Shown here piece after piece: positions 43,240 to 51,755 of a stretch of DNA of 64,000 nucleotides. How positions within the stretch are numbered: the stretch's first letter is position 1; every line of letters starts with the position of its first letter. This DNA comes from Planococcus lenghuensis. Lineage in GTDB: Bacteria > Bacillota > Bacilli > Bacillales_A > Planococcaceae. The notes under the pieces were generated by a model. The model was given only the letters and a program-made list of their open reading frames with translations. It searched no databases and had not been told where the DNA came from. The position numbers and the translations under genes are program-made. The stretch is from the NCBI RefSeq assembly GCF_001999905.1, contig NZ_CP019640.1, positions 3,204,001 through 3,268,000 on the forward strand, given 5' to 3'.

Positions 43240-43782
43240 TCAGCTTTCCAGATTCCGGTAGAGTGTCGATTTGCTGATACCTGTCTTTTCTTTGATTTCC
43301 TCCAATGAGTAGCGTTTGGTATGATACATTTCCAGCGCCTCGTTTATCGCGTCCGGCGATTTTTTCGGCCGGCCGGCGTTATTGCCTTTCTTTTGCGCTT
43401 CCAACAGCCCCATCTTTGTTTTTTCACTGATCGCTTCTGTTTGAAATTGCGCCAGTTCTTCTAAGACCGTCAAAAAAGAATAAGCGGAAAAAGGCCGCGT
43501 ATCGATTCCGCTCGACAGTACATGAAGCTCTGCTTCCCGCTCATTCAAAAGCCGCACGATATCCAGCAGATGGCGCGTCGAATCCGCCAGCACATACAGA
43601 CTGAACACATACAACCTGTCCCCTTCCTGCACTGCTTCAAGCAATCCTTCCAAGGCAACCCGGCGTTTTGCACCGGCATGTTCTTCTTCAACAATCTGTA
43701 TTCCTCCGACAGACTCCAGCTCTTTCCGCTGATGGCGGTTCATTTTATCATCTGCCAGCGGACGGATGTATCCGTAATTCAT
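43240..43782 (-). CDS. Serine-recombinase-like protein without catalytic residues, probable regulator
   Basis: A 180-residue protein with a resolvase-like domain and a C-terminal helix-turn-helix (SLEEIKEKTGISKSTLYRNL). In active resolvases the N-terminus reads Y-x-R-V-S-T with the nucleophile Ser; here it is YGYIRPLADDK, with no Ser. The Arg-rich L-D-R-L-x-R stretch is replaced by VFSLYVLADSTRHLLDI. The E-helix region TEAISEKTKMGLLEAQKKGN and GRPKKSPDAI are kept. GGAGG nine bases before the ATG at 43780-43782 fixes the start, with a TTG nearer but worse placed. It likely binds DNA without recombining it. Confidence 0.8.
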   Translation of the reverse strand: MNYGYIRPLADDKMNRHQRKELESVGGIQIVEEEHAGAKRRVALEGLLEAVQEGDRLYVFSLYVLADSTRHLLDIVRLLNEREAELHVLSSGIDTRPFSAYSFLTVLEELAQFQTEAISEKTKMGLLEAQKKGNNAGRPKKSPDAINEALEMYHTKRYSLEEIKEKTGISKSTLYRNLES

Positions 43783-43814
43783 CTCAGTCAACCTCCAACT
43801 CTTGCACGCCGTCC

Positions 43815-43823
43815 ATTATAGCA
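43815..43823 (-). promoter_or_regulatory. Extended -10 promoter of the recombinase-like gene
   Basis: On the minus strand TGCTATAAT (extended -10 with perfect TATAAT at 43815-43820) lies 33 bases before the ATG; the -35 region is weak. Confidence 0.55.
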
Positions 43824-43851
43824 TATTCTTCTCCAAAACCTTTCTCTTAAT

Positions 43852-43869
43852 TGTTCCTTTTTGGGAACA
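43852..43869. promoter_or_regulatory. Palindromic operator candidate in the divergent region
   Basis: TGTTCC-TTTTTG-GGAACA is a perfect 6-bp inverted repeat. It ends eight bases before TATACT (43877-43882), the likely -10 of the SulP gene, so a bound protein would cover its -35. The adjacent recombinase-like regulator is the obvious candidate binder. Confidence 0.5.
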
Positions 43870-43918
43870 TGCATGGTATACTCCATTTCGTGATTCAATA
43901 TAGAAAGGATGGAATGAA

Positions 43919-45382
43919 TTGATAGATACAATAAAAACTGAATGGTTTTCGAATGTCAAAGGGGACATCCTGTCCGGCGTCGTCGTCGCCATGGCATTGA
44001 TCCCTGAAGCGATCGCCTTTTCGATCATCGCCGGTGTTGATCCGATGGTCGGCCTGTATGCTTCATTCCTCATCGCCGTCATTATTTCGTTTGCCGGAGG
44101 ACGTCCCGCGATGATTTCAGCTGCAACCGGAGCTATGGCACTCGTCGCCGCTCCGCTTGTCGCAGATTATGGTGTCCATTATTTACTGGCTGCCACGATT
44201 CTGACGGGGGTGTTCCAATTATTATTCGGTGTGTTCAAAGTTGCGAAACTGATGAAATTCATCCCGCGGGCGGTTATGATCGGCTTTGTCAATTCGTTAG
44301 CCATTCTTATTTTCATGGCTCAGGTTCCGCATTTCCTCGGCATTTCGAGCATGACCTATGTATTCGTCGGCATCACGCTCGGTATCGTTTATATTCTTCC
44401 GCGTTTTTTCAACGCTGTTCCGGCCCCGTTGATCGCAATTGTTTTACTGACGATTGTCGCGGTTTACTCGAATTATGACTTGCGGACTGTCGGCGATCTT
44501 GGCACGATCACTCAGTCGCTGCCATCCTTCTTTATTCCGGATGTGCCATTCACGATTGAGACACTCATGATCATTCTGCCTTACGCACTTGCCCTGTCTG
44601 TCGTCGGACTGCTCGAATCCCTGCTGACGGCAACAATCGTCGATGATATGACGGACACAGGCAGCAATAAGAACCGGGAAGCCCGCGGACAAGGCATCGC
44701 CAATTTTGTCACCGGCTTTTTTGGCGGCATGGCGGGTTGCGCCATGATCGGTCAATCGGTCATCAACGTGAAATCAGGCGGACTTACCCGGCTTTCCACA
44801 TTCATTGCAGGAGCGTTCCTCATGTTCCTGATTCTCGTCCTCGGATCGGTCGTCGTCCAGATTCCGATGGCTGTTCTCGTCGGCATCATGATCATGGTAT
44901 CGATCGGTACGTTTGACTGGTCTTCGTTTTCTTACATGACGAAAGCACCGAAATCGGATACAGCGGTTATGCTCGTCACCGTGATCATCGTGGTTGTTAC
45001 ACATGACTTGTCGCAAGGCGTCATTGCCGGTGTCATCCTGAGCGCGGTTCTCTTTGTTTCTAAAATCTCAAAGATCCAAGTGAAAAAGACCATCGAAAAC
45101 AGCGTCACCCGCTACGCAATCGACGGACAGCTGTTTTTTGCCTCCGTTGAAGATTTCCTTGATGCCTTCGAATTGGATGTGCAGCATAAAAAAGTCGTGC
45201 TCGATTTCACCGACGCCCATATTTGGGATGATTCCGGTGTCGGAGCCGTAGATCGGATCGTGCTGAAACTGAGAGAAAACGACAATGAAGTCATCATCGA
45301 AGGCTTGGATGGCGGCAGCAGAAAATTGGTTGAAAAAATTGCCGTGTTCAACAGCAAGAACGCCAAATTGCCTTCTCATTAA
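43919..45382 (+). CDS. SulP-family anion transporter with STAS domain
   Basis: A 487-residue carrier. The membrane part has about 12 segments with [56 protein letters not shown] and [18 protein letters not shown] typical of the SulP family. The C-terminal STAS domain runs from about residue 385 and contains [20 protein letters not shown]. Short SulP proteins of this kind move sulfate, bicarbonate or C4-dicarboxylates. The start is a TTG with AAAGGATGG upstream. A UspA gene follows 14 bases later, so they are cotranscribed. Confidence 0.9.
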   Translation: MIDTIKTEWFSNVKGDILSGVVVAMALIPEAIAFSIIAGVDPMVGLYASFLIAVIISFAGGRPAMISAATGAMALVAAPLVADYGVHYLLAATILTGVFQLLFGVFKVAKLMKFIPRAVMIGFVNSLAILIFMAQVPHFLGISSMTYVFVGITLGIVYILPRFFNAVPAPLIAIVLLTIVAVYSNYDLRTVGDLGTITQSLPSFFIPDVPFTIETLMIILPYALALSVVGLLESLLTATIVDDMTDTGSNKNREARGQGIANFVTGFFGGMAGCAMIGQSVINVKSGGLTRLSTFIAGAFLMFLILVLGSVVVQIPMAVLVGIMIMVSIGTFDWSSFSYMTKAPKSDTAVMLVTVIIVVVTHDLSQGVIAGVILSAVLFVSKISKIQVKKTIENSVTRYAIDGQLFFASVEDFLDAFELDVQHKKVVLDFTDAHIWDDSGVGAVDRIVLKLRENDNEVIIEGLDGGSRKLVEKIAVFNSKNAKLPSH

Positions 45383-45396
45383 AAGGAGTGTTTACT

Positions 45397-45816
45397 ATGT
45401 ATAAATCTATTCTACTGGCAGTCGATGGCTCTGATCATTCCATCCGCGCAGCGCGTGAAGCGATCAAAGTCGCTTCGCTCTCTCCGGATTCGAAAGTGAC
45501 GGTCGTTTATGTGGCGGATCATAACAATGCGAAAACAGAAGTGCTCCATAGCGGCAGTACAGCAGAGCTTGACTTCACCCGCCGCAAGCGGCTCCAACCG
45601 ATCGAGGAAATATTAGCTGAAAACAACATCGGCTGTGCTGTCAAAATGCTGCATGGCACACCGGGGCCGGCAATCGTTGAATTCGCCAATGAGAAAAATT
45701 TCGATATCCTCATTATTGGCAGCCGCGGACTGAATACCTTGCAGGAAATGGTGCTCGGGAGCGTCAGCCACAAAGTCGTCAAGCGGGCCGACTGCCCTGT
45801 ACTCATCGTGAAGTAA
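45397..45816 (+). CDS. Universal stress protein (UspA family), copy 2
   Basis: A 139-residue UspA protein starting MYKSILLAVDGSDHSIRAAR, with GSRGLNTLQEMVLGSVSHKV as the ATP-binding signature and ending DCPVLIVK. It is very close to copy 3 at 46008, differing mainly in the middle (VADHNNAKTEVLHSGSTAEL against VVDHNKAKDEVLQSPSITEL). GGAG eight bases before the ATG at 45397 is preferred to a GTG at 45388. It follows the SulP gene and ends at a terminator. Confidence 0.93.
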   Translation: MYKSILLAVDGSDHSIRAAREAIKVASLSPDSKVTVVYVADHNNAKTEVLHSGSTAELDFTRRKRLQPIEEILAENNIGCAVKMLHGTPGPAIVEFANEKNFDILIIGSRGLNTLQEMVLGSVSHKVVKRADCPVLIVK

Positions 45817-45817
45817 G

Positions 45818-45867
45818 AAAACCAGCCCATCCGCTCCAGTAAGCGGATGGGCTGGTTTGTTGTTTTT
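45818..45867 (+). terminator. Terminator after SulP-UspA
   Basis: AAACCAGCCCATCCGCT pairs with AGCGGATGGGCTGGTTT, followed by GTTGTTTTT. Confidence 0.9.
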
Positions 45868-45885
45868 CAGCAATGGCAAATACAG

Positions 45886-45991
45886 TCTGCTGCCATCGAT
45901 TGGATTGCGTTAGTATCAAAAGAAAGGGATAATGAAAGTAACATTGAAGGCCTGGATGGCTTCAGCAGGATGCCAGACCACCTTCTCAATA
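45886..45991 (+). pseudogene. Remnant of a duplicated SulP STAS domain
   Basis: The frame reads SAAIDWIALVSKERDNESNI then EGLDGFSR. This matches the STAS end of the SulP gene ([20 protein letters not shown] then EGLDGGSR), and the bases after it (CTTCTCAATAAAAAGGAGTG) match CTTCTCATTAAAAGGAGTG before copy 2. The central part of the SulP tail is deleted. A segment holding the SulP end and the UspA gene was duplicated in tandem, then the SulP part decayed. Confidence 0.75.
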
Positions 45992-46007
45992 AAAAGGAGT
46001 GTGCTGA

Positions 46008-46427
46008 ATGTATAATTCTATTTTATTGGCAGTAGACGGTTCTGACCATTCCATCCGCGCAGCGCGTGAAGCGATCAAAGTCGCCTCACTTACCCCGGAT
46101 TCAAAAGTGATTGTTGTCTATGTCGTTGATCACAATAAGGCAAAAGATGAAGTGCTGCAAAGCCCGAGCATAACTGAGCTCGATGCCGCCCGTCGCAAGC
46201 GGCTGCAGCCTGTTGAAGAAGCACTGGCGGAACATAACATCGATTATGCGGTTAAAATGCTGCATGGCACGCCGGGTCCGGCAATCGTCGAATTTGCCAA
46301 TGAAGTTGGTTTCGACATTCTGGTTATCGGCAGTCGGGGCATAAACGCTTTACAGGAAATGGTGCTCGGAAGCGTCAGCCACAAAGTCGTCAAACGTGCT
46401 GAGTGCCCGGTATTGATCGTAAAGTGA
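46008..46427 (+). CDS. Universal stress protein (UspA family), copy 3
   Basis: A 139-residue UspA protein almost identical to copy 2, starting MYNSILLAVDGSDHSIRAAR, with GSRGINALQEMVLGSVSHKV and ending ECPVLIVK. AAAAAGGAGTG precedes the ATG. It arose by tandem duplication together with a now-decayed SulP end (45886-45991). A terminator separates it from copy 2, so it needs its own promoter, which I could not identify with confidence. Both copies keep the nucleotide-binding residues. Confidence 0.93.
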   Translation: MYNSILLAVDGSDHSIRAAREAIKVASLTPDSKVIVVYVVDHNKAKDEVLQSPSITELDAARRKRLQPVEEALAEHNIDYAVKMLHGTPGPAIVEFANEVGFDILVIGSRGINALQEMVLGSVSHKVVKRAECPVLIVK

Positions 46428-46430
46428 ACA

Positions 46431-46475
46431 AAAAAACAGCTCCTTCCGTTTTCATGACGGAAGGAGCTGTTTTTT
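46431..46475. terminator. Hairpin terminator between UspA copy 3 and thrB
   Basis: AAAAAACAGCTCCTTCCG-TTTTCATGA-CGGAAGGAGCTGTTTTTT is a perfect long stem with T-runs on both strands. Confidence 0.92.
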
Positions 46476-47386
46476 CACTTTTTGCCAATCGAAACCCGGC
46501 TCTCAATGCCGTGAAACGCAGGTTTAGTCACCAAGCAGTCATAGCGGGGGAAAAGTACCCGCAATTCCGCTGCGATTTCTGTTTCGCTGCCTTGCGGGAC
46601 AGCGATGAAGATGGAAGGCCCGGCGCCGCTGATGGCTGAACCATACGCACCCAGCGTCCGGCATGCCTGTCTGATTTCATCAAAATCAGGCAGCCGGTCT
46701 TTCCGGTAGGGCTCATGGAACAGATCCTTCTCCATCATGCGCCCGGCTGTCTTCCAGTCCCCGCTGATCAGCGCTGCACTGACGACATTGGCGGCAGCAC
46801 TTCCGGTAATCGCTTTTTCATAAGGCAGTACAGATGGCAGCAGTCCCCGCGATTCAACCGTCAAGAAGGCAGCTGCCGGCACAAGCAGCAGGATACCGAG
46901 CGCAGGTTCAGCCACATGGACGGTTGCCAGTTCGTCTTCATCATAGTAGGAAACGGTCAGTCCGCCCATCAGCGATGCCGATATATTATCCGGATGGCCC
47001 TCCAGCCTGCTGCCAATTTCCACTTTCCTGGTCATCGGCCAATTCAGGCCCAGCAGCCGATCCGCAATTTCAATGCCAGCCGCGATGGCTGCGGCACTGC
47101 TGCCAAGCCCTTTTCCAAGCGGAATTTCAGATATCACCTGCAGATGGGCCGGCGGCAGTGAACGTCCTGCTTCAGCTGCGACGGTCCGGGCTGTGTCGAT
47201 GATCAGATTATCCGGTTCATCGGATAAATGCTGATGATGATCATCCAGATATTCTGCCCGCCATTCATCCGCGGGCGAGACCTGAACAGTCAAATAGAGA
47301 TCAATCGCCAAGCCGATGGAATCGAATCCCGGTCCGAGATTTGCGGTCGAAGCCGGTACTCTGACAGAAAATCGTTCATCCGTCAT
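46475..47386 (-). CDS. thrB: Homoserine kinase
   Basis: ThrB phosphorylates homoserine. The GHMP-kinase features are [20 protein letters not shown] at the start, the ATP-binding [20 protein letters not shown], and the C-terminal [14 protein letters not shown]. The 303-residue length is normal. GGAGGCG eight bases before the ATG at 47384-47386 fixes the start, which overlaps the thrC stop (ATGA). It is last in the operon hom-thrC-thrB and ends at a terminator shared with the convergent UspA gene. Confidence 0.96.
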   Translation of the reverse strand: MTDERFSVRVPASTANLGPGFDSIGLAIDLYLTVQVSPADEWRAEYLDDHHQHLSDEPDNLIIDTARTVAAEAGRSLPPAHLQVISEIPLGKGLGSSAAAIAAGIEIADRLLGLNWPMTRKVEIGSRLEGHPDNISASLMGGLTVSYYDEDELATVHVAEPALGILLLVPAAAFLTVESRGLLPSVLPYEKAITGSAAANVVSAALISGDWKTAGRMMEKDLFHEPYRKDRLPDFDEIRQACRTLGAYGSAISGAGPSIFIAVPQGSETEIAAELRVLFPRYDCLVTKPAFHGIESRVSIGKK

Positions 47387-48444
47387 ACAGATACGCCTCC
47401 GCGCAATTCCGCCCAAAACCGCTCTCTGTCCGCCGGCGTCAGTTTCGCTTTATGCTGATTCACTGCAATGGCGGTATCAGGATCTTTCAATCCGTTCCCT
47501 GTCAGGACCGCGACCACTGTTGCGCCTTTTGGCAACGCACCGCTTTCCACCCGTTTTTTAATCCCCGCAATCGATGCACAGGAAGCCGGTTCTGCAAATA
47601 CACCTTCCGTCGCAGCCAGCAATTGATACGCTTCCAGGATTTCTTCATCCGTTGCAGCCAGAATCGTGCCGTTCGATTCCTCGAGCGCATTCAATGCAAG
47701 CTGCCAGCTTGCCGGATTGCCGATCCGGATTGCCGTCGCGACTGTTTCCGGTTTTTCAACAACCTTGCCATTGACGATTGGTGCCGCTCCCGCTGCCTGT
47801 ACGCCGAGAAGTTCAGGACGGATTGCACCGGTCCGGTCAGCATGTTCCGAAAATCCTTTCCAGGCAGCGGAAATATTCCCGGCATTGCCGACGGGCAGTG
47901 CAAAGATATCCGGCACCTTGCCAAGCTGCTCCACAGCTTCAAATGCGATGGTTTTCTGACCTTCCAGGCGGTAAGGATTGATGGAATTCACAAGGGCAAT
48001 ATGCTCTTCTTCGCCCAGTTCCCGCACCATCTCCAGTGCCTCATCGAAATTCCCTTCAATTTCAAGAATTTCCGCACCGTACATTTTTGCCTGCGCCAGC
48101 TTGCCGAGTGCGATGCGCCCTTCCGGAATCACCACAATTGTCCGAAGACCCGCCCGTGCGCCATAAGCGGCAGCAGAAGCGGACGTATTGCCCGTAGAAG
48201 CACAGACCAAGGTTGTCTTGCCTTCTTCTTTTGCTTTTGCGACCGCCATGACCATTCCGCGGTCCTTAAATGAACCGGTCGGATTGGCGCCTTCAAACTT
48301 TACATGGAGGTCAATTCCCCATTTTTCCGATAACGTATTAAGCCGGATGAGCGGCGTATTGCCTTCCAATAATGTCAGTGCCGGTGTGTTTTCTGTCACC
48401 GGCAGCCACTCTTTATATCGTTCAATCAACCCTGGCCAATTCAT
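47383..48444 (-). CDS. thrC: Threonine synthase
   Basis: ThrC is a PLP enzyme that converts O-phosphohomoserine to threonine. [20 protein letters not shown] carries the PLP Lys, [20 protein letters not shown] the phosphate-binding loop, and [18 protein letters not shown] the second glycine loop. The 353-residue length is typical of the Bacillus type. GGGGAGGAATAAGC precedes the ATG. It starts two bases after the hom stop and overlaps thrB, so the three are coupled. Confidence 0.96.
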   Translation of the reverse strand: MNWPGLIERYKEWLPVTENTPALTLLEGNTPLIRLNTLSEKWGIDLHVKFEGANPTGSFKDRGMVMAVAKAKEEGKTTLVCASTGNTSASAAAYGARAGLRTIVVIPEGRIALGKLAQAKMYGAEILEIEGNFDEALEMVRELGEEEHIALVNSINPYRLEGQKTIAFEAVEQLGKVPDIFALPVGNAGNISAAWKGFSEHADRTGAIRPELLGVQAAGAAPIVNGKVVEKPETVATAIRIGNPASWQLALNALEESNGTILAATDEEILEAYQLLAATEGVFAEPASCASIAGIKKRVESGALPKGATVVAVLTGNGLKDPDTAIAVNQHKAKLTPADRERFWAELRGGVSV

Positions 48445-48446
48445 GC

Positions 48447-49733
48447 TTATTCCTCCCCTGCAATCCGGTAATGGCTAATCATGCCAGCCAAGCCATCGAG
48501 ATCTGTGATGATATCCAAATGCTGCTGCCTTGAAATGCGGTGTGTGACGAGAATCAGTTCCGCCTGTCCATCCTGCTCGCTCGGATGCTGCATGACCGAT
48601 TGCAGGCTGGCTCCGTGCTTGCTGTAGACCGCTGTCACATTGGTCAGTACGCCGATTTCATCATTGACGAGCAGCCGGTGAAAATATTTGGCCTGCTGTT
48701 TATTCGCCGGTTTGATCGGCCGGGCATGCTGAGGGGCATGCTGCCTTTTGCCTTTCACTTCAAGAAGAATATTGCGGCAAGCCGCAATCACATCGGCCAC
48801 AACGGATGTCGCAGTAGGAAGCGAACCCGCTCCGGGACCGTACAGCATGGTTTCCCCGACTGCCGCCCCCCGAATGTAGACAGCATTAAATTCATTATTC
48901 ACAGAAGCAAGCGGATGGGCATCCGGCAGGAACACCGGTTCAGACACCACTTCAATCCCGTCTTCATCCGTCTGGGAGGCGCCCACCATCTTGACGGTGT
49001 AGCCAAAGCGGGCAGCCAGTTCCACATCCCCTTCCTGGATCTCATCCATGCCGCGGACAACCACATCGTCGAGGGACACTTCCGTGGAATATGCAAGTGA
49101 AGACAAAATCACCATTTTCCGTGCCGCATCAAGCCCGCCCACATCCGCTGTCGGATCGGCTTCCGCAAAGCCAAGTGCTGTTGCCTGGGCGAGCGCATCT
49201 TCATAGCTCATGTTTTCCTGTTTCATTTTTGTCAGGATGAAATTCGTCGTTCCGTTCACAATCCCCATTAAATTCGAAATGCGGTCAGAAGCCAGTCCAT
49301 CTTCAAGTGTGCGGATGATCGGAATTCCGCCGGCAACGCTCGCTTCATAGAACAGGTCCTGCTTTTGAGCATCCGCCAGCTGCAGCAGTTCATGTCCATA
49401 CTGCGCCATGACATCCTTATTGGCGGTCACTACCTGTTTGCCTGCCTGAAGCGCCTGCTCAATAGCCTGTTTCGCCTCTTCAATTCCTCCCATGACTTCC
49501 ACAATAATATCGATGGAAGGGTCATTCACGATATCCGCCAACTCGGTTGTGAACACATCGGGAGACAGCCCGGTGTCGCGGTCCTTCGTCAAATCTTTAA
49601 CCAGTACTTTATCGATCGATACCTCTGCTCCCAATTTATGCAGCAAATCCTGCTGATGCTGCTGAACGATTGCGGCGACTCCGCTCCCGACTGTTCCAAA
49701 CCCTAATAATCCGACTGATACTCTATTTTCCAT
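48447..49733 (-). CDS. hom: Homoserine dehydrogenase
   Basis: Hom reduces aspartate semialdehyde to homoserine. The NAD(P)-binding start is [19 protein letters not shown], followed by [13 protein letters not shown], the catalytic region [20 protein letters not shown] and [20 protein letters not shown]-terminal ACT domain (residues about 345-428, starting [20 protein letters not shown]) would sense threonine. GGAGGTGCGTC before the ATG at 49731-49733 sets the start; upstream in-frame codons run into the divergent gene. It is first in the operon hom-thrC-thrB. Confidence 0.96.
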   Translation of the reverse strand: MENRVSVGLLGFGTVGSGVAAIVQQHQQDLLHKLGAEVSIDKVLVKDLTKDRDTGLSPDVFTTELADIVNDPSIDIIVEVMGGIEEAKQAIEQALQAGKQVVTANKDVMAQYGHELLQLADAQKQDLFYEASVAGGIPIIRTLEDGLASDRISNLMGIVNGTTNFILTKMKQENMSYEDALAQATALGFAEADPTADVGGLDAARKMVILSSLAYSTEVSLDDVVVRGMDEIQEGDVELAARFGYTVKMVGASQTDEDGIEVVSEPVFLPDAHPLASVNNEFNAVYIRGAAVGETMLYGPGAGSLPTATSVVADVIAACRNILLEVKGKRQHAPQHARPIKPANKQQAKYFHRLLVNDEIGVLTNVTAVYSKHGASLQSVMQHPSEQDGQAELILVTHRISRQQHLDIITDLDGLAGMISHYRIAGEE

Positions 49734-49796
49734 TGACGCACCTCCATGGTCTATGTACACTGATGGGAATACCCATTTACCTTTGTGATTTATGCC

Positions 49797-49825
49797 ATTA
49801 TAGAGGTCATTGCCGGCAAGCACAA
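49797..49825 (-). promoter_or_regulatory. Promoter of hom-thrC-thrB
   Basis: On the minus strand: TTGTGC (49820-49825), 17 bases, perfect -10 TATAAT (49797-49802). The region between the divergent genes is only 130 bases and must also hold the thrD promoter, for which TTTACC and TATAGA 17 bases apart are a weak candidate. Confidence 0.6.
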
Positions 49826-49863
49826 CCTTAATCGAAAAATTCAGCGAAAATGGAGGGGATGAG

Positions 49864-51231
49864 ATGAAAGTCTGCAAATTCGGAGGCACTTCTTTGGCAA
49901 GTGCCCAGCAAATCAAAAAGGTGGCGAATATCATTACCGCGGACACCTCTCGCCGGATTGTTGTTGTCTCAGCCCCGGGTAAACGGTTTGATACTGACAT
50001 AAAAATAACCGATCACCTGATCTCGCTTGCAGATGCCGCATTATCCGGAAATGATACGTCTTCAGGCTTCCGCCAGATCATGGAGCGCTACGAGGAAATC
50101 ATCAGCGGGCTCGGGCTCGAAAGCAGCCTGCTGAATGATATCGAAGAAGACCTGTATAACCGGCTGCATTCCAGCAGGAAAGATGCCGGATTATTCACAG
50201 ATACCTTGAAGGCGAGCGGTGAAGATGCATCGGCCAAACTGGTTGCAGCTTATCTGACAGCGACCGGCCTTTCAGCTCAATACTGCAATCCAAAAGATGC
50301 AGGGCTTCTCTTGAACGATCCGCCTGCTTATCCACAGCTCCTGCCGGAAGCATACGGCAGATTGGCTGCCCTTAAGGATAATGAAGCCATTTGCGTGTTC
50401 CCTGGCTTTTTTGGCTTCACAGCTTCAGGTGTTCTGCGGACGTTCAACCGGGGAGGCTCAGACATCACCGGCGCTATTCTGGCGGCCGCTGTCAAAGCCG
50501 AACTGTATGAGAACTTCACGGATGTGGACTCCGTCTTTGCCGCAAACCCCCGCGTTGTGGATCAGCCGGTCAGCATTTCACACATGACGTACCGGGAAAT
50601 GCGCGAGCTGTCGTACGCCGGTTTCGCTGTTCTGCATGATGAAGCGTTAATGCCTGCATTCCGGGCGGCTGTCCCAGTATGCATTAAAAATACAAATAAC
50701 CCGGAAGCGCCGGGTACGATGATTACAGCGGAACGTGATTTTTCCGAACAGCCCGTCACCGGCATCTCGGCCGACAGCGGTTTCTCTACGCTTTATGTCA
50801 GCAAATACTTGATGAACCGGGAAATCGGGTTCGGCCGCAAGCTGCTGCAGATTCTGGAAGAAGAGCAAATCTCCTACGAGCATGCGCCGTCAGGAATCGA
50901 TGATCTGTCGGTCATCATACGCAGCCATCAGTTGAAACCCGGCCAGGACGCCCGCATTGTTGAACGGGTGAAAACCGAACTGGCAGCGGATGACGTGCAC
51001 TTCCGCCATGATTTTTCCATGGTTGTCCTCGTCGGTGAAGGTATGCGCCATACAACCGGTCTTACGGCACGCGCCGCTGCAGCCATTGCCCGGACAGGGG
51101 CTAACATCGAAATGATCAATCAGGGGTCTTCTGAGGTCAGCTTGGTCTTCGGAATACTCAAGCATGACGAAACGAGAGTCCTGCGGGAGCTGTATCAGGA
51201 ATTCTTTGCACCGGTGTATGCGGAACTGTAG
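49864..51231 (+). CDS. thrD: Aspartate kinase (aspartokinase III type)
   Basis: Aspartokinase phosphorylates aspartate, the first step to lysine, threonine and methionine. MKVCKFGGTSLASAQQIKKV, KASGEDASAKLVAAYL, FNRGGSDITGAILAAA and YENFTDVDSVFAANPRVVDQ are the catalytic core. MTYREMRELSYAGFAVLHDE follows, and two ACT domains fill the C-terminus (ending VNIEM-like NIEMINQGSSEVSLVFGI). The pattern and 455-residue length match B. subtilis ThrD (YclM). GGAGGGG precedes the ATG at 49864. It is divergent from hom-thrC-thrB, ends in TAG and is followed by a terminator. Confidence 0.9.
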   Translation: MKVCKFGGTSLASAQQIKKVANIITADTSRRIVVVSAPGKRFDTDIKITDHLISLADAALSGNDTSSGFRQIMERYEEIISGLGLESSLLNDIEEDLYNRLHSSRKDAGLFTDTLKASGEDASAKLVAAYLTATGLSAQYCNPKDAGLLLNDPPAYPQLLPEAYGRLAALKDNEAICVFPGFFGFTASGVLRTFNRGGSDITGAILAAAVKAELYENFTDVDSVFAANPRVVDQPVSISHMTYREMRELSYAGFAVLHDEALMPAFRAAVPVCIKNTNNPEAPGTMITAERDFSEQPVTGISADSGFSTLYVSKYLMNREIGFGRKLLQILEEEQISYEHAPSGIDDLSVIIRSHQLKPGQDARIVERVKTELAADDVHFRHDFSMVVLVGEGMRHTTGLTARAAAAIARTGANIEMINQGSSEVSLVFGILKHDETRVLRELYQEFFAPVYAEL

Positions 51232-51254
51232 AATTCAATAACTTTTTAAACATA

Positions 51255-51295
51255 ACCAGCGTCCCGGGCCATCTGCCCGGGACGCTGGTTTTACT
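51255..51295. terminator. Strong hairpin terminator between thrD and flavodoxin genes
   Basis: AACCAGCGTCCCGGGC pairs with GCCCGGGACGCTGGTT around a 5-base loop, followed by TTAC. Confidence 0.9.
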
Positions 51296-51755
51296 GTGCA
51301 TTTATCTTCAGCCGGGCCAAGATGAGTTCCGCTAACTTCCGGCACCGGTCCCAGTCCCGCTCCTGCGGCATCAATTCCACCTTCAGCGTCACTGCCAGAT
51401 CTGTCCGGACGTGCAGCATGTCCCGGAAACGGTCCACTGCGCCGCAATAATCCGGGTAAAAGCTGTCACCCGTGCCAAATGCCGCCGTGATAAGCTCCTT
51501 TCTTGCAGCCGTTTCCAGCGCAGAATAGAGGCTGTGCATCTCTGTTGGAACATTGCCGTTCCCCCAAGTATACGTACCAACCATAACTGCATCATAGCTG
51601 CAGAGCCAGGACAGCGGGAATTCAGCAATTCGGAACAGCGATACATTCACTTCGTCACTGAAGCAGCTGCCGATTATGCGGCTCAACTCTTCCGTATTCC
51701 CCGTAACCGATGTGTAGACGATTGCAATCCGGGGTCTATAATTCGTCGAATCCAT
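51291..51755 (-). CDS. Flavodoxin-like protein of the RNR operon
   Basis: A 154-residue FMN protein. IAIVYTSVTGNTEELSRIIG is the FMN phosphate loop, and GTYTWGNGNVPTEMHSLYSA and FGTGDSFYPDYCGAVDRFRD carry the flavin-stacking loops of long flavodoxins. The ATG at 51753-51755 lies inside the end of nrdF, a 20-base overlap, so it is translationally coupled to the reductase. Class Ib reductases use a flavodoxin-like NrdI to activate their metal site. This protein is longer and more flavodoxin-like than NrdI, so the same role is an inference from context. Confidence 0.85.
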   Translation of the reverse strand: MDSTNYRPRIAIVYTSVTGNTEELSRIIGSCFSDEVNVSLFRIAEFPLSWLCSYDAVMVGTYTWGNGNVPTEMHSLYSALETAARKELITAAFGTGDSFYPDYCGAVDRFRDMLHVRTDLAVTLKVELMPQERDWDRCRKLAELILARLKINAQ

